From JBKHJZ01 sp046537875 (GTDB lineage: Bacteria > Actinomycetota > Acidimicrobiia > Acidimicrobiales > VFJN01), in assembly GCA_046537875.1 (NCBI GenBank), contig JBKHJZ010000157.1, forward strand, positions 1 to 7,426: a stretch of DNA of 7,426 bases, read 5' to 3'. A program made the position numbers and the translations under genes. The notes under the pieces were generated by a model. That model made no database searches and was not told the DNA's origin. It was given only the letters and a program-made list of their open reading frames with translations. Of the stretch, positions 7,357-7,426 are shown piece by piece. Positions within the stretch are counted from its first letter, which is position 1, and every line of letters starts with the position of its first letter.

Positions 7357-7426
7357 ATGGGCCCGACGTGGACTCTGAACCGTACGGACTTTGCAGCGTG
7401 GGCCGCGGCCCTACAGCGAGGCCGCC
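7357..7426 (+). CDS. Start of an unidentified gene, cut by the window end
   Basis: Only 23 codons are visible, beginning MGPTWTLNRTDFAAW. The reading frame is open to the edge and follows an ideal AGGAGG at 8 bases spacing, 12 bases after dnaJ, so it is probably the last or next gene of the chaperone operon. The visible residues do not resemble the N-terminus of HspR (a MerR-type helix-turn-helix), which often occupies this place. Six of 23 codons end in A or T (for example TTT, CTA, CGA), more than in dnaK or dnaJ. The W-x-L-x-R-x-x-F opening is loosely like proteins whose N-terminal helix precedes a redox domain, but that is too little to name a family. Confidence 0.6.
   Translation, partial: MGPTWTLNRTDFAAWAAALQRGR

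Overview
This is a high-GC window (nearly every third codon position in the main genes is G or C) with frequent GTG starts. It encodes the actinobacterial division protein CrgA and a DnaK without the roughly 23-residue nucleotide-binding-domain insert typical of Gram-negative DnaK. Together these point to a high-GC actinobacterium. An Acidimicrobiia-like lineage is a guess from the overall style and is not proven. The window is mostly ordinary core genome; the unusual material lies in the non-coding stretches.

Layout. Positions 1-294 hold the end, or all, of a small membrane protein with a Cys-rich C-terminal knuckle (+). Positions 295-661 have no gene but do have structure: a weak hairpin, an inverted pair of perfect DnaA-box-like 9-mers (391-454) enclosing a small palindrome, and a 100-bp symmetrical array of four 18-bp repeats (562-661) that abuts the crgA stop codon. 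crgA lies on the minus strand (662-955). It is divergent from a two-gene + strand unit: a Ppx/GppA phosphatase with a C-terminal HD-like domain (1104-2732) and, 10 bases later, a TrpG/PabA glutamine amidotransferase (2743-3345). A GC-rich structured spacer follows, then a recognisable promoter overlapped by an inverted repeat. The heat-shock chaperone operon comes next: dnaK (3523-5376), grpE (5373-6197, four-base overlap) and dnaJ (6208-7344). A further gene with a strong ribosome binding site starts at 7357 and runs off the window.

How the parts fit. DnaJ delivers clients to DnaK and stimulates its ATPase, and GrpE exchanges its nucleotide, so the three genes make one complete foldase machine in tight translational coupling. 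The inverted repeat at 3440-3468 overlaps the presumed -35 and -10 of dnaK and resembles a degenerate HAIR (HspR) site. However, hspR does not follow dnaJ immediately, as it does in many actinobacteria. crgA near trpG recalls the origin-proximal crgA/trpG/pknB neighbourhood of other actinobacteria, here with ppx between them. I found no complete undescribed multi-gene system. The best candidates for something new are the 100-bp dyad element and the DnaA-box/palindrome element.
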